A stretch of DNA of 64,000 nt from Vombatus ursinus (GCF_900497805.2 NW_020954713.1:7290180-7354179), one strand, 5' to 3'; shown: positions 10,296 through 22,440, counted from the stretch's first letter. Numbers and translations are program-made. The notes: generated from the letters alone by a model not told the origin.

Positions 10296-10967
10296 AGACT
10301 ATGCAACCTTATGCAATTATCTGTGGGGCCATGACTACTTCCTTTTGTGTGAATTTATTGTCATCTGCACATCACTTACAAGGAACCAGGGACATTCCCG
10401 GTATGGCAAGCTCAAGTCTACTTACAGGCTAGCTAAATCCAAGGACCTTTGGCCTCCTGTGATTATGACAAGACATTGATTCATTAGCGTTTCTGCCCAT
10501 CAAAACTCACAAATTATCTGAAAACACCCCAAGTAACATTAATTACCATCTGTTCTTTCCTCAAACCCAGGAAACCAATTACTATTCTAATCCTTTCTCA
10601 GAGGAAGGAGCTCTCCATGTTTCAATGTCAATGCCCTCTCAGCTCAGGATTGGGGAATCAGTCCTCATGGGTGTCAGCTCAAGTGTTCTGGCAAGCACAC
10701 TCATTATCTGCCTTAACACACAGCTCGGGAAACCACTCTAATATAGGAACATTTTGTCTGGTGATTCATTTATTTAAGATGTGGTGGGAAACCACTGGCT
10801 GCATTGCTATCACTGTAATCTAACCATCTGCAACTAAGGTGATTTTTCTCAATTTACTACCAACATTGAGTAGAAGGTCTACGCCACTTGGAGATTCAAA
10901 TCAGGTCATGAGGAGGAGTGGGATGTATCCCTTTGTGGCTAGAACTCTATATCTTGTAATGCATTTA
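10296..10967. other. Repeat-poor unassigned block
   Basis: About 670 bp without recognised repeats, exon-like splicing signals or coding pattern. Confidence 0.4.
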
Positions 10968-11140
10968 AATTGAATTGCATGGAGCATTTATTAAGCACTT
11001 ACTATGTGCTTTCTGGGTGCCTCTGGGTATTTGGGAAACAAAGGCTTTTTAAAAATGAGTAAGTTCTTGCCCTGAAGGAGCTTATATTCTACTGGGAGAG
11101 CAGAGAGGGGAGGGCAATATGTACACAGAGAAGTAAGAAC
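10968..11140 (-). mobile_element. L2 3' end, antisense
   Basis: 'gcatttattaagcacttac', 'ttgccctgaaggagctta', 'attctactgggagag'. Confidence 0.75.
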
Positions 11141-11239
11141 AGATACAAAGCAAATACCAAGTAATTTCAGAGCATCTAAAATTCCCATAAGGAGAAAAAA
11201 AAACTGGTTCTTTGAATAGACACTTGTCGTGATTACAGG

Positions 11240-11640
11240 GATGATGATAATAGCTAGCATTTATATAGCACTTTAAGACATCCAAGTTCTTTACATTTGA
11301 TCTTCACAACAACCCTGGGAGATGGTGTTATTATTAACTCCATATCATAGATGGGGAAGCTAGGGCTGAGAGAAGTAGGGGCTATTGTTATCCTGATTAT
11401 ACAGATGAGGAGCCTGAGGCAAATAGAAGTTAATCAACTTGCCCAAATTCACATGGTGAGTATGTATTTGAAGAAAGATTTGAACTTGAGACTTCCCAGT
11501 TTTAAACCCCAAGCTTTACTCACTATACCATATCTCATTTAATCTTTGCACCCTACCTGATAAATGAGGAAACCAAGACTCATTGCTAAAATAACAATGT
11601 GTGTCCAAGGTGATCACATCCTATGTTCTCTCTATTGTAT
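11240..11640 (-). mobile_element. MIR SINE, antisense, internally duplicated
   Basis: 'agctagcatttatatagcac' tail. The 'ctattattaact...gggaag' segment appears twice in differing forms before the head at about 11520, followed by a second partial MIR ('gataaatgaggaaaccaag'). Confidence 0.7.
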
Positions 11641-11779
11641 CACACGATCATCCTTTTCTCCACCTGCCATTACCTGGCAACATGCTAATACCCAAGGCAG
11701 GTTGAGTGGGTTACGTTGAACACAAATTAAACTATCATGGCTATTTATTTCATTGTGGAACTAGCTTGGTGATGTAAAT

Positions 11780-12045
11780 CTCTCACCCTGGGATTCAAGG
11801 CCCTCTACCATCTGGCCCTAGCCTACTTTGGCAGCCTTATTTCTGCTGCTCCTCTATATTAAGGCCTTTTCTATAACTAAACTCATCTGCACTATGTTAT
11901 TTTCCCCCTTCTGTGAACACCTCCCCCCAAGTGCATGTATGTGTGCGTGCATATAAACATACATGCACATACATACATACTTCTCTGCTATTCCCAATGA
12001 GCCATTCCTTAAAACCCACTTTCTCCATAATACCACCATCTTAGG
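11780..12045 (+). mobile_element. L2 fragment, sense
   Basis: 'tcaaggccctctaccatctg' and 'ccattccttaaaacccac' match L2 ORF2 3' and UTR wording. A CATA-rich simple tract lies at about 11935-11985. Confidence 0.7.
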
Positions 12046-12114
12046 AAGGAAAGGTTTTCTTTAAAATAGTTATAAGTGTATGATTAAGTTGAAGCCAAGG
12101 ACTTTATGTCCATG

Positions 12115-12815
12115 TTATGCTCATCTTTCTTCAACTTGAACAAGACTTCAGAACCAGTGGGGACCTAAGTTGGCTATCTCCTCCAACCTGTACCCCAACA
12201 AACAAATATTCTCTGCAATGCTCCTGTCAGATGGGCATCCAGCCTGTGCTTGAGGACAGAGTTAGTGAGAAGTCAGTACCTCTTGCGGCGGGTCATCACT
12301 CTTAAGGACAGCTCACTTTGAGAGGAAGTCTTTTCTGACATCCAAACTAAATGTGCCCCTTCGCAACTTCCACCCATAGATCCTTGTTCTACCCTCTGGG
12401 GACACACAGAAGGTGTCTTCTCTCTCTTCCATATGACAGCCTTTTTGAATATTTGAGGACAGCTACTCCCCACTCCTCTCCTCCACCTTGTGGGCAAGTG
12501 AGGTGGCACACTGGATAGAGTACTGGGCTTGGGATTGGGAAGATTCATCTTCATGAGTTCAAATACAGCTTCAGATACTTATTAGTTGTGTAACCCTGGG
12601 CAAGCCTGTTTGCCTCAGTTTCCTCATCTGTAAGATGCACTGGAGAAAGAAACGGCAAACTGTGCTGGTATCTTTGCCAAGAAAACCCTAAAATGGGGTC
12701 ACAGAGGGTTGGACACGCCTGAGCAACAACAACCTCTCACCCACCAAGCATTCTCTTCTTCATCTAAGTATTCCCTTTCACCTCCACTGATCCCCACAAG
12801 GCAAGATCTCATAGT
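12115..12815 (-). mobile_element. L3/CR1 LINE, antisense, split by MAR1
   Basis: 12115-12489 reads as reverse L3 ('catccagcctgtgcttgagg', 'ttcgcaacttccacccatag', 'ttctaccctctgggg'). It resumes at 12733-12815 ('tcacctccactgatcccc'). Confidence 0.85.
12490..12732 (+). mobile_element. MAR1 SINE nested in L3
   Basis: Full-length MAR1. Flanks 'cctctcctccacc' and 'cctctcacccacc' agree at 11/13. Confidence 0.9.
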
Positions 12816-12817
12816 CA

Positions 12818-13175
12818 GCTAGCATTTATTGAGCGCCTACCATGTGTCAGACACTGTGCTAATCCTTTCACTAGTCCTTTGTGGGTTCCCTTGTAATATC
12901 TACATAAAATAACATCATATGATATCTATACAAACTATATTTATATAAAATACAAAACTACAAAAGAAAGCTTATCAAACTTTTTTTTTACTGATTATTT
13001 ACAAAAATTAGATATGTTTGTTAACTCTTGTTTTGTCTCTCTCTCTTTTTTAATACATTTATGCCACATTTCCTTTGTTAGATTATGAGATGTTTGAGGG
13101 CAGGCAGCCATTTGATTCATCCTTATATTCCCCTCCACCCCCAGAATAAGTGCCCAATAAATAGTTGTAGATAGC
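12818..13175. mobile_element. Two short L2 3' ends
   Basis: Antisense L2 at 12818-12872 ('gctagcatttattgagcgcc') and sense L2 at 13070-13175 ('gttagattatgagatgtttg', 'agtgcccaataaatag'). The A/T-rich DNA between is unassigned. Confidence 0.65.
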
Positions 13176-13355
13176 TGGATTTGTCTGCAATAACCTCGGG
13201 TCTCACTTTCCTGCTCCAAAATTGTTTTCATTTAGGTAGCAAAGCCCCAGGCTTTCTTGGTGTTTGGTAGATGGTTGTTTTATTTTTTCACTTTAATCAA
13301 AATGTCACCCACTTGTTTTTATTGGAGGAAACAGGATTCTTTCTGAGCATTTTCA

Positions 13356-13456
13356 GCTGTCTCTCTCTGTTTTTGTCTCTCTGTCTCTTTCTCTCTCTGT
13401 CTCTCCGTCTCTGTCTCCCTCTCCATCTCTCTCTCTCTGTCTGTCTCTCTCTTGAT
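13356..13456. repeat. (TC)n-rich tract
   Basis: TCTC/TGTC pyrimidine tract of about 100 bp. Confidence 0.95.
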
Positions 13457-13697
13457 TTCTTTTGGACATGAGACTGTCCTCAAGATGAGGGTGTGGGAAG
13501 TGATTGGCATGTCTGAGCCTGACACAGAGCAAGAGGAAGTGGGATGTGTGATGGTATTGGGAACTCTTGGCTCAGAGCTGGGAGCCTGCTGAGCTCCCCA
13601 GATAAGCATATGAAGCAGTGATTTTTTTCTTATTTCAATCCAAAGGCAAATTACAGCCCTTCTTTCTCTCCAGAAGCTTTTAAATTCACTCAAGTGG

Positions 13698-13880
13698 TAT
13701 CTTCTGCACAGTACAGTGAAAAGAGCACTGAATTTGGAGTCAGAAGAGCTGGCCTCAAATCCCAATTCTGTTTCTTACTATCTTTGCTATCTCGAGGTCA
13801 CTTAATCTTCCTTGCCCCCATTTTTCTCATTGTTTTGAACATTTAAGTGGGTCCCTCGGCAAGTTCATTCCAGTGTTAGG
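13698..13880 (+). mobile_element. MIR/MIR3 SINE, sense
   Basis: 'gagcactgaatttggagtca' head, 'cgaggtcacttaatcttc' CORE, degraded tail. Confidence 0.7.
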
Positions 13881-15239
13881 CTGCCTTGTGGGTCCATATC
13901 CACTCAGAATCATAGTGTTTACTTATCAGTGTGTTTACCTTTACTAATTTGTCAGAAGACATCATTATTTAATATCAAAAGCATTTCATTAAATGTCATC
14001 AGAGGAATAATGGTAATAAAATATTTCCATCATATATCTTGAATACATTTGCTCACAAATGCCCTCATTCTCAGTAGAAAGAATGACTACATGTAGAGAA
14101 CATGTATGGAGAGTCACACATATAGGGATCCCATGTGTTCAGGGCATATGTGTGGAGGGGCAGCTAGTGGCTTTGATCTATAGTACTGCCCAACTCATCT
14201 AGTAATGTTACCTAACCAGTTTTGCTGGGCATGTTCCCTAACGTTTTCCAATGGCATAATGTCTCTGCCAAGTCTATAATCATTGTCAGGCATGTGGGTG
14301 TGGTATGTAATCTCTACCAGGTTTTGTTACTTATTGGGTCCGTACTTGATGTTGCTTCAATGATTCCATGGTTCCTGCTGATTACTTCCAGGAATGGCTT
14401 TACTAGGTATTAAGGTATAGCTCCCCTCTGCTTCTAGCTTCTGGCTTTAGAAGGAGTTCTTAGCTGAGGTGTTGACATTTCTTTAGAGGAGGAGCCGGGT
14501 CTGCCTTTGCTCTGTTAGCTTAATACTCAGAACATCTTTTCCTAGAGTTCTTTTCATAAAAGCAAAACAATAGCATACCCAGTCACTGGACTAGGCAGGG
14601 GGAAAATCCTTAGAATCTTTTCTCCTAGTCAGAGTAGTCTGTTTCTCAAAACTATAATGGGAATGGGTGTCTCTTCTTCAGGAAATTTCTTGTCCCAGGC
14701 CCCAAGCTCTTTGAATTTGGATGTGTGATGTTTAAGAAGTTCAAGGGACATAGTTTCTGGATAATCAATCATTTTATTAATAATGCTATCATATTACTAA
14801 TAAAATGGGTCAGTGACACTCTCGAATGCCAAAGACCAATCATGGCGATGGGCTCACAGTTCATATGCCCTGGGAAGATGGCAATCAACTCTGATTGGTT
14901 AACAATGAGAGAGAATGAATATTATAGTTAGAGGTGGACCTATTCTAATGAGGGGTTTTGGGGGGGGGGGAAATATAACTTTGATCATGTCATTTACTTC
15001 TAAATTGCCTAGCCTTGGGCAATCTAATCAAAGAATTGATCCCCACCCAAACCTATGTAGAGCACAATGGGTTTCCTCACCATAGATTAAATTCCTTGTA
15101 AAGTTGGGTGGGACCTGAACAAAATTGAGGAGGAAGTTAATTCCATCTCATTATTAGCAATGTCCTTCAGAAATTGAACAACTTACGGACTTCTGAAAAA
15201 ATCTTGATCCTAATTCAATAGTTGATTATTGATATGAGG
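13881..15239. other. Long unassigned block
   Basis: About 1.36 kb with no gene and no repeat I can name; it may be an interspersed repeat I cannot place. A hairpin with 14-bp arms (14771-14784, 14793-14806, one mismatch, 8-bp loop) and a G-run at about 14955 are visible. Confidence 0.4.
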
Positions 15240-15610
15240 GGAAAATGATCATTCCTCTCAGATGTGAAGGCATTTGGAGCATATACATTTATTACCAATA
15301 CTATGTTTGATGTATATGATTCAGCATAAAATAATTTCCTTGTTTATCACTTTTTTGTTTTCAAATGTTTGTTTTTGCTCTATTAGCTTGATTGCAATTC
15401 TTGCTTTTTAAAAATTTGATGTATAGTAATTTTTTTTGCCATCCCTTCAGTTTTATTTTGTATCTATCTTTGTCTTTTAAACGTGTTTCTTGTAAGCAAC
15501 TGATTACAGAGTTTTGGTTATTTATCCAATCTGGCACTCTTTTTCATTTTATTGGATTGTTTAATCAATTTACATTTAAAGTTATAAGAATTAGGTTTAT
15601 CTTTTCCTCC
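15240..15610 (-). mobile_element. L1 ORF2 endonuclease start, antisense
   Basis: The minus strand reads in broken frames as the L1 ORF2 N-terminus: TLNVNxLNNPIK, then PDWINNQNSVISCLQETRL, then KDKDRYKIKLKGW. This matches the endonuclease pattern 'LNINGLNSPIKR..W...CCIQETHL'. In-frame stops show it is dead. Confidence 0.85.
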
Positions 15611-16979
15611 ATCTGTCTATAATATTGTTTTTTTTTTCAAATTGTGCTTCCCCCCCTTCTTCTATTAATACAGTATTACATATTTTTCATTTCATTTTTC
15701 AGTTACTTTACCTTAATCTTTTTTAAGATAGCTCAATTTCCACTGGCTTTCTTCCCCTTCACCTTAATCCCCTCCTCTCATTTGTTATCTGCTTTCCCTT
15801 TGGAGTTTGCTTATTAGTTCTTTATTTTCTGCTGTTTTATCTGGTCATATTCTTTCCCCATTTTTTCTCTTCTCAGTCAAATAAATTCCCTTTTTACTCC
15901 TCCATTTCAACTACTCCTGTTTATTAGTTTTTATTTTAATTTATTTTGCACCTCTTTCCAAAAAAGATTTCTCTCATTTTCTTTATTATCTACTCTCTCT
16001 TTCTGTCTACTCTACTTCCTCATTCTCTGATTCATGATCTCTATAATTATCTACTCTTTCTCTTTTCTCTGCATTCTTCATGTAATCAAAACTTCCAAAG
16101 TATCCATTCTAGACTCTCACCTTGTACATCTTGCCTTATGGATTCCTCTTTACCACTGTGCCTCAGTCTCAGAACACTACTAATTATTGTAGGTATTCAG
16201 AGAGGACACTGCCCCATGATAGGGCACCGTGTACCTGATAACTCAACCTACCATTGATCAACACCCTCCTCTGGTTGCCTTTTTTCCCCATTTGTCTCAA
16301 AATCTTTTTTCTGGGTCCATGCTTTTCTACTCATCCAGGTGCCAGTTGCCCCCAAGAGTTCCAACTCCCCTCTTCCTGACATTGGATGATTACACTTTTC
16401 AAACACCAAATCCCCTAGGCCATACCCAGCTCAAGGTCCTTTCTCCCTTCAGAGACTGTCTTTACCCATAGGAGCATTCATCAATGGAACCACCTCTCAT
16501 CACCAAAGTAAAGCATTCTTTTTCTTCCCCCACCTTTTAATCCTTCCCACCTACTCCTTGCCTACTCTCCTGTAGCTTCTTCTCTTTCTTCCCCTCATTG
16601 CTGGTTCTAGATTTGACCTTGACATATCACACGTTCCTTTTTATTCCTGTTTCACTCCCCTCTTTTATGTGCCCTCCTATGTTGTAATGTAGTCCTTGCT
16701 TTATCTTTGGCCCAAATTTCTGTTTTGGAAAGGCTTAAGAGGTCATGGGGATCAAAGGAAATGTCTAGTCCTCCATTTTGTTTCTCACATGAGCTGGAAG
16801 TCAGTTGGCCCCAAGCACTTTGGAACCTAGCAGCATCCTGGCTGACTAGGACAAACCTTTATGTTTGGCAAGATTTTCAGTCCACTTTTTAACTTCCGCT
16901 TCCTGGTCACCAAGGGCATCATTTCTGTCACAGGTCTCACTCTGACTCAGGATTAGAAATTCCTTGTGATTTCCATCCT
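15611..16979. other. Pyrimidine-rich unassigned DNA, perhaps older L1
   Basis: T/C-rich plus strand without gene. The left part could continue the L1; the right part (16180-16900) is unrecognised and has no coding pattern. Confidence 0.35.
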
Positions 16980-17850
16980 TAATTTTCTTCTTTTAAAATT
17001 TTTTTATTAATTTATTTTGATTTATCAACAATCGCTCCATATGCTTTTGAGTTAAAAATTTTTCTCCCCCTTCCTCCCCACCACCCTCCCCAAGACAGCA
17101 CATAATCTGATATAGGCTATATATATACATTTCTATTAAACATATTTTCACATTAGTGTTGTTGTAAGTAAAAATTAGAACCAATAGAAGAACCAATTAG
17201 AACCATCAGAAAAAGAAAACAAAACTCAACAGAAGAGAAAAAAAATAGCAATTCAACTTCCATAGTTCTTTCTTTGGATGTGGACAGCATTTTGCATTAC
17301 AAGGCCTTTGGAGATGTCTTAAATCCTTGTATTGCTGGGAAAGGTTAAGTTTATCATTATTAGTCATCTCACAACGTGGCTGTACTGTGGTTTTGCTCAC
17401 TTCACTCAGCATCAGATCATACAAGTCTTTCCAAGTTTTTCTGAAGTCAGCCTATTCATCATTTCTTATAGCACAATAGTATTCCATTACATTCATATAC
17501 CACAACTTGCTCAGCCATTCCCCAGTTGATGGGCATCCTCTCAATTTCCAATTCTTTGCCACCACAAAAATTGTTGCTATGAATATTTTTGTACATGTGG
17601 GTCCTTTTCCCATTTGTATGATCTCTTTGGAATATAGCCCTAAAAGTGCTATTGCTGCATCAAAGGGTACGCGTATTTTTATAGCCCTTTGGGCACAGTT
17701 CCAAATTGCTCTCCAAAATGATTGGATTATTTCACAACTCCACCAACAATGCATTAGTGTTCCAATTTTCCCACATCTTCTTCAACATTTATCATTTTCC
17801 TGTTTTGTCATACTTAATTTTCTATTGCTAAATTGTACCTAGTCAACATC
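16980..17850 (-). mobile_element. L1 ORF2 C-terminus and 3' UTR, antisense
   Basis: A 100-codon minus-strand frame (17754-17452) matches the ORF2p C-terminus: HCWWSCEIIQSFWRAIW, PFDAAIALLGLYSKE, CTKIFIATIFVVAKNW, ending EYYCAIRNDE (compare EYYAAIKNDE). A 3' UTR follows to about 16980. The copy is 5'-truncated. Confidence 0.93.
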
Positions 17851-18074
17851 AGTTGTGAGGCTACCCTTCCAGAAGACTGCTAAGTGCTCCCTCATTTCAC
17901 CATTTTCTCATCCCCAAGACTTTTGAACCTGCAGGGGTGGTAGGCATTAAACTGCATATAATGGCCTTATCAGGAGATGTAAGCAACCACACATTCTGAG
18001 ACTTATCTGAGAGTTTGTCTTTATTGGGTTGCCTAGTTATCTTGTCTAGAAGATGCCTGGTTAGACTGTACCTC

Positions 18075-18195
18075 CATTAAATTGCAAACTCCCTGAAAGC
18101 AGGGACTGTTTTAGCCTTTCTTTGTGTCCCTAACACTTAGTACAATGTTTGGCACACAGTAGACACTTAATAAATGCTAGTTGACTGACTGCTGA
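18075..18195 (+). mobile_element. L2 3' end, sense
   Basis: 'gcaaactccctgaaagcagg', 'tttggcacacagtagacac', 'aataaatgctagttgactg'. Confidence 0.8.
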
Positions 18196-18295
18196 AGTAC
18201 TGAATTCAAATTTATATCCATTATATGACAGTGGCATGTCTCTAGGTATGGTTTGAAAATTGTGTCCCCTTTGCATTACTGACCATGGGAAGAAA

Positions 18296-18407
18296 GTAGA
18301 ATTTAGAACTGGAAGGACACTTTGATGAACATTTAGTCTAATAGCTTAATTTTATGGATGAGGAAACAGGCTTTTAGACATCCAATGACTTCAGAGAACT
18401 AGTCTAA
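18296..18407 (-). mobile_element. MIR3 SINE, antisense, partial
   Basis: 'aatttagaactggaaggaca' and 'ttatggatgaggaaacagg'. Confidence 0.65.
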
Positions 18408-18540
18408 AAGAGAAAACCTGGGTTTGAATCCTGCCCTTGACACTTACTAGCTGTGTAATCAAGGGCATACCTCTTTCTTTGAGCCCCATTTTCCTTATCC
18501 ATAAAGCATGGATAATGAATGTAACCTCTACCCTGTTGTT
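18408..18540 (+). mobile_element. MIR SINE, sense, partial
   Basis: 'cctgggtttgaatcctgccc', 'tactagctgtgtaatcaagg', 'cattttccttatccataaag'. Ends where a MAR1 begins. Confidence 0.75.
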
Positions 18541-18772
18541 CTTGTTTAATTAATTAGTCATGTCTGGTTCTTCATGACCCCATTCGGGGCTTTCTTGGCA
18601 AAGATACTGGAGCAGTTTGCCATTTCCTTCTCCAGCCCATTTTACAGATGAGGAAGCTAAGGCAAATAGGGTTAAGTGACTTACCCAGCATCAAATAGTA
18701 AGTATCTGTGGGCAGACTTGAACTGAGATCTTCCTGACTCCAGGGCCAACACTCTTTCCATTGCTACTTACA
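18541..18772 (-). mobile_element. MAR1 SINE, antisense
   Basis: 'catgaccccattcggggc', 'gccatttccttctccagccc', 'cctgactccagggccaacac'. Confidence 0.9.
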
Positions 18773-18804
18773 GAACCTAAAACCTACAGGTTTGTAGTGA
18801 CAGT

Positions 18805-18975
18805 ATAATGAACTGATACTTATAAAGCACATTTAAACTCTAAAGCACCAACTGCATGTCTATTGTTACTACTGCTGCTGACTTTGGCTGTTATGCCCAA
18901 GGGTACAGAGAAAGTAAGTGGTGGAGCCACGGATCACACTCAGATCCTCTGACTCTGACTTGCATCTTCATTGCA
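18805..18975 (-). mobile_element. MIR SINE, antisense, worn
   Basis: 'gatacttataaagcacattt' tail and 'cagatcctctgactctgac' head with an altered centre. Confidence 0.55.
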
Positions 18976-19121
18976 ATGAATGAAATTTGCCTTCCCACAA
19001 CATATTTACCTACATGCCATGGAGAACAGAATTTTCTGGCATTGACGTGCCTGCATTTATGAAAACATATTAAGAAGTTTCCATTATTCAAATAAAAGAA
19101 GTATCCATTATTGGGTCAAGA

Positions 19122-19292
19122 TTTAGAGCTAGCAGGGACATTAGAGGCCATCAGACCTAGGGCAAGGCCCATAGAAGTTAAGTTGCTTACCTAAGGTCAC
19201 ACAAGTGGTATGTGGCAGACACAGAATCTGAACTCAGGTCTTCTGACTCCAAATCCATCCCATTTTCCACTACACCATTGCTGCACCCCACC
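19122..19292 (-). mobile_element. MIR3 SINE, antisense
   Basis: 'gatttagagctagcagggac', 'acctaaggtcacacaagtgg', 'ttctgactccaaatcc'. Confidence 0.75.
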
Positions 19293-19763
19293 TTAAATGT
19301 TGGGCTGCCTACTCCTTATCTTAGCTTTGCATGGAGAAATACATTGAGATACCCTGGTCCATGTAGAAGTCGGGTGCAGGTCAAATAATGTCTTGCTCTC
19401 ATTCTTTTTTCACAGTTCCTTCTAGTCTCTACATTCAGGACCAGGATCTTCGCTTGTTCAGACTTGACACAGGACAGTAAATCAGGGATTTCATTTCCCT
19501 CTTGTGGTAGGAAGCTATGTAATCTTCGATAACTCATTGTGGGGATCATATTGCTTCCATTGGCTTTTATGATGTCCCAAGGCCTCAGAATGATAACCAT
19601 TTGAAAACAATTTCAATAGCAAATGTTAGTGTAAAATGTGGACATTTGATTAAGGTCAGACTAACTTCTCTAACAGAGTTAGAAGATGATATGTGAGAAC
19701 ATTCCTGCCTTCAGAGCTCATTTTGCACTCAAGTCCATATTCCCCAGTTTGTCAAGTACATCA
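19293..19763. other. Unassigned sequence
   Basis: No gene or repeat recognised over about 470 bp. Confidence 0.45.
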
Positions 19764-19774
19764 CCATATGAGCC

Positions 19775-20007
19775 AATCAATTGTTTCAGTTGTGTCCAAT
19801 TCTTTGTGACTCCATTTGGGTTTTTCTTGATAAATATACTGGTGTGACCTGCCTTTTGCTTCTCCAGCTCATTTTACAGTTGAGGAAACTGAGGCAAACA
19901 GGAGTAAGTAACTTGCCCAGGGTCACATAGCTAGTGAGTGTCTGAGGCCAGATTTAAACTCAGGTCTTCCAGGCCTGGCATCCTATCCACTAGGCCACTT
20001 AGCTGCC
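19775..20007 (-). mobile_element. MAR1 SINE, antisense, perfect TSD
   Basis: Full-length. Identical 11-bp duplications 'ccatatgagcc' at 19764-19774 and 20008-20018 fix its ends. Confidence 0.96.
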
Positions 20008-20179
20008 CCATATGAGCCGAAGTCCTTGGGTAATGAACAAACTCCACTGAGAAATATGAGGATTGCACCAGATTTCTTAGTTATGATTAGGGCATTTTGC
20101 TGCAGAATCATGAACAGAGAGTTTCTTTCACTCCCATTTACCTTGTACATGTCTTGTTGAGCATGGCTGTGTGTAGGTC

Positions 20180-20298
20180 GTCTCTCTCATTAGAAGGTAA
20201 GCTCCTTGGAGATCTTATCTTTTCCTTTCTTTATAACTTCAGCACTTAGCGTGGGGCCAGGCACATATTAAGTGTTCAACAAATGTTTATTGACTGGG
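20180..20298 (+). mobile_element. L2 3' end, sense
   Basis: 'aaggtaagctccttggagat', 'ggccaggcacatattaag', 'aaatgtttattgactgg'. Confidence 0.75.
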
Positions 20299-20398
20299 AA
20301 TATATACATCTTTAGGAACGTTCTTAGTCTTTTAGGGATGATCCTTGAATACCAACCTGGCCTGCAGGCTCCCTCCTCACTTCTGTTGCATGGAATCC

Positions 20399-20588
20399 TT
20401 GGGAGGCAGTGTAATATAGTTTGTAGAGCCCCTGGATTGGAGTTAGGAAGATCATAGTTCAAATATTGCCTCAAATACTCATCATGTGACCCTGGGCAAG
20501 TCACTTAACTATCTTGTATGTCGGTTTAATCGTCTGCAAAATGAGGTGGTTGGACTCAATTGGCTCCAGCTCTGCCAACCTATTATCC
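20399..20588 (+). mobile_element. MIR3 SINE, sense
   Basis: 'ggattggagttaggaagatc', 'gaccctgggcaagtcactta', then L3-type end 'gaggtggttggactcaattg'. Confidence 0.82.
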
Positions 20589-20960
20589 TTCAATTCCTAC
20601 CTTCCTTTAAAGAACAGCTCATGTGCCACCTTCCTTCATGAGGCTTTTCCAACTGCCTCCAGGTGTTAGAGTTCTTTCTTGAAATTACTTTGTTTTACTC
20701 TGGATATAATTTATACTTAATTCTCTGGATCTATAGCTCTCCCCAGTAAAATGCAAGTTCCCTGAAGGCAGTGACTAGTTTGTATTTGTCATTCTGAAGC
20801 TAGGCTTTGAATAAGACCCCCTTTGTAGCTATTTAAACTTGGGTTACATTTATATCCCCATCACCTGGCATCATTATTGTATTTATGCCTACCTAGCATC
20901 ATTATTCCATGCACAGAGTAAGTTCTTAATAATTGCTTATTGAATTGAATCCTTTTGTAA
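20588..20960 (+). mobile_element. L2 3' region, sense
   Basis: 'agctcatgtgccaccttcc', 'cttcatgaggcttttcc', 'aatgcaagttccctgaaggc', then a disrupted end at 20925-20950. Confidence 0.7.
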
Positions 20961-21479
20961 AGGGGAGAAGGCTAAAAGCAGAGTTACTCCATCCCAGCCA
21001 GGCAGCCACCCTTGGGCAGATTGCCATCTGCTCTGGTGCAGAGCTCCATCTCTCCCCCTAGATCCGGAGTCTAGGATCAGATCTAGGTCAGACCTAGACC
21101 CTAGACGTGCCTCCACAGATCAAGTCTACTTGCTCCTCCCCAGGGAATTCAAATGCACTCACTTTTGGAATCCCACCCTGGCTCTGAGCTGACCCATTAG
21201 GTGAGTGAGTGTGGAATTCACCTAAGTCACCACGTCCAACCAGCCCCACCACAAGGCTTCCCAACACGCCCGGTCATCCACACTAATCATCTTGCCATCT
21301 GTCCTCCACTGCATGTATTTCCTTTCTTAGACCTCTCCCTTCTGGCTTTCTCTGTCTTGTTCCAGGCACAGTAATCATATCAGGGCTAACATTGCTTCAA
21401 GAAAGGAAACGTTAACAACTGGCCTATGGATTACCTCACCATCCCTCAAATTACATAGACCAAAACTCCCCTTCTTGAC
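20961..21479. other. Unassigned, C-rich block
   Basis: About 520 bp with higher C content than its surroundings, including short repeats of 'ctaga' near 21060-21110. No gene, CpG cluster or repeat family identified. Confidence 0.4.
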
Positions 21480-21605
21480 CAAAACTCACCTATATGGATT
21501 ATCTTCCCAGATTAGAATGTAAACTCCTTAAGGCCAGAGATTGTCTCTTTGTATTTGTAACCCCAGTGACTGGTGCATAATTGGTGCTAACTAAATACCT
21601 TTCCC
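21480..21605 (+). mobile_element. L2 3' end, sense
   Basis: 'gattagaatgtaaactcctt', 'gtatttgtaaccccagtgac'. A short (ATTC)n run follows at 21612-21637. Confidence 0.75.
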
Positions 21606-21637
21606 TCATTTTTCATTCATTCATTCATTCATTCTTT

Positions 21638-21991
21638 GCAAGAGAAAGAATGCTGCTGATGCAGCAAACTCTAGTATTTACTAGGCTCTATACCTTCTGG
21701 GGTGTTATACAAATCCCCATCTCATCTTCTTACTTTGACAACTGAGAAAGGAAGTAATCACTCAAAATGAGGCAGGGTTTTTTTTTTTTAAACTTTTGTC
21801 CTTGGTACCTGAACAGGAGTTAAGTCCAAGCTGATTCATTACACCTCCTGTTAGATTGGGACAAGGCGGTACTCCTTACTCGAGGTCTTTGATGGGAAGA
21901 CAATAAGCAGAAACCTAGGGCTAAGAAGTGACCTTTATTTTACCTTGTTCACAGGTGGCCAGGGCATCTGTGACAGCATTCTTCAGAGCGG
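21638..21991. other. Unassigned sequence
   Basis: No gene or repeat recognised. Confidence 0.4.
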
Positions 21992-22075
21992 AGTTAATAA
22001 TAATAGTAATAATGATAGCTAATATTCATATAGTACGTACCACATACCAGGCACTACGCTAAGCACTTTGAGCCT
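21992..22075 (-). mobile_element. MIR tail, antisense
   Basis: 'aataatgatagctaatattc' and 'accaggcactacgctaagca'. Confidence 0.65.
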
Positions 22076-22176
22076 TGTACTAAGGGTTTGGGTGGACTCT
22101 GACGGATAGATCAGTGGGTCTGAGCAATCTTGTTTCTTTTCCATTTCCTTCATGCGGTCTGATCTCTCAACACTTT

Positions 22177-22277
22177 CAGTTGGAATCATTTGCCATCTTA
22201 AATTTTCTCAGGGCAGGGAAGCTCTGAATGATTCTAGTTTGCTCTTGAGTATGGGAATCATCGTCTGATTTGGAGAC
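22177..22277 (+). repeat. 101-bp segment with inverted near-identical copy at 23803
   Basis: Its reverse complement recurs at 23803-23903 with 99 of 101 bases equal. It sits in otherwise unassigned DNA and looks like the source copy. Starts 'cagttggaatcatttgcc', ends 'ctgatttggagac'. Confidence 0.95.
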
Positions 22278-22350
22278 AATTCAGTTTGATTTACATTTAC
22301 AAAGGGCCATGTGTTAGACTCTGTGCTAGGTGTCAAGGATATTTTTGGAC
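22278..22350 (-). mobile_element. L2 3' end, antisense, short
   Basis: 'gccatgtgttagactctgtg' followed by 'gctaggtgtcaaggata'. Confidence 0.55.
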
Positions 22351-22440
22351 CCTACCTGGGATGTCAGCAGAGTAGGGAGCTCCCATAGAGGAAAATCCCT
22401 CTATGAAGGCAGATCCACACCTGTTCTGCAACATAGAATC

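Noticed and set aside
17452-17754. 100-codon frame that looks like a conserved protein
   Set aside because: It is the C-terminus of L1 ORF2, not a host gene.
20961-21479. C-rich unassigned block considered as a possible LTR
   Set aside because: No paired repeat, polyadenylation context or internal region could be recognised, so no family was claimed.
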